Shown here: positions 63,720 through 64,000 of the stretch, one piece after another | Numbering within the stretch: position 1 is the stretch's first letter | Layout of the letters: each line of letters begins with the position of its first letter | DNA from: Apostichopus japonicus | Lineage: Eukaryota; Echinodermata; Holothuroidea; Aspidochirotida; Stichopodidae | Direction: 5' to 3' | Length of the DNA stretch: 64,000 bases | Assembly (NCBI RefSeq): GCF_037975245.1 | Contig: NC_092577.1 | Coordinates: forward strand, 30,061,898-30,125,897 | The notes under the pieces: model-generated | The model's input: only the letters and a program-made list of their open reading frames with translations | Databases searched by the model: none | What the model was told of the DNA's origin: nothing | Program-made: the position numbers and the translations under genes

Positions 63720-64000
63720 CTCCAATTGAGAGATAACACAGATTTAAAGCTCCTTCATACACAAGGTAAAAGACTTGATCAAGTCTAAATATGACATCAT
63801 CGCACCACAGGTATGGATAGCCAAATCGACATTTATTTGACTATTTGAGATATCTGCAATGGATATCACAAACTAATTGTAGATACTCATGAAATGAATG
63901 AGAGATATTCAAGCACTTTGTGGATATCGTTATTGACAGACATTTCAAACATTGCAGACATTTTAAATTGATATATCCATATCTAAATCTATTTTAAAGA

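Overview
The window is animal nuclear DNA. Short exons with GT-AG introns sit among microsatellites, minisatellites, MITE-like elements and fragments of retroelements. SRCR/somatomedin-B receptor architecture, Gypsy and LINE debris and tRNA-headed SINEs suggest a marine invertebrate deuterostome, most likely an echinoderm. The species cannot be fixed from sequence alone. No prokaryotic features, CRISPR arrays or rRNA genes are seen.

Two genes can be reconstructed exon by exon, and they are divergently transcribed. (1) Minus strand, 24805 to 3130: a ten-exon gene for a predicted 1607-residue receptor. It has a signal peptide, SRCR, SRCR, somatomedin-B plus Cys-rich ectodomain, then SRCR, SRCR, somatomedin-B plus the same ectodomain again, a stalk without a visible GPS motif, and a secretin/adhesion-type (7tm_2) seven-helix domain. 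All intron phases agree across the ten exons, and the two ectodomain cassettes share the same exon layout, so this looks like one gene with an internal exon-block duplication. (2) Plus strand, 30449 to 49134: an eight-exon gene for a 405-residue SNRNP48 (U11-48K) orthologue, the minor-spliceosome protein that recognises U12-type 5' splice sites. It has the CHHC zinc finger, the conserved Arg/Lys-rich block and an RS/KH-rich tail.

The most interesting regulatory signal is in SNRNP48 intron 4. Two perfect copies of the U12-type 5' splice-site motif GTATCCTT lie 13 nt apart, about 75 nt downstream of a good unused 3' splice site. This matches the known USSE feedback element of U11-48K genes.

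Layout: 1-2.7 kb tandem repeats and unassigned DNA; 3.1-24.8 kb receptor gene with hAT, Harbinger-like, TTAA-MITE, SINE, LINE and Gypsy insertions and two long palindromes in its introns; 24.9-30.4 kb shared upstream region, ending in a large fold-back repeat; 30.4-49.9 kb SNRNP48, whose introns hold a 2.2-kb hAT element and a 1.36-kb higher-order minisatellite; 49.9-63.6 kb repeat-dominated DNA without convincing genes; 63.6 kb a possible terminal exon of a minus-strand gene running off the right edge.
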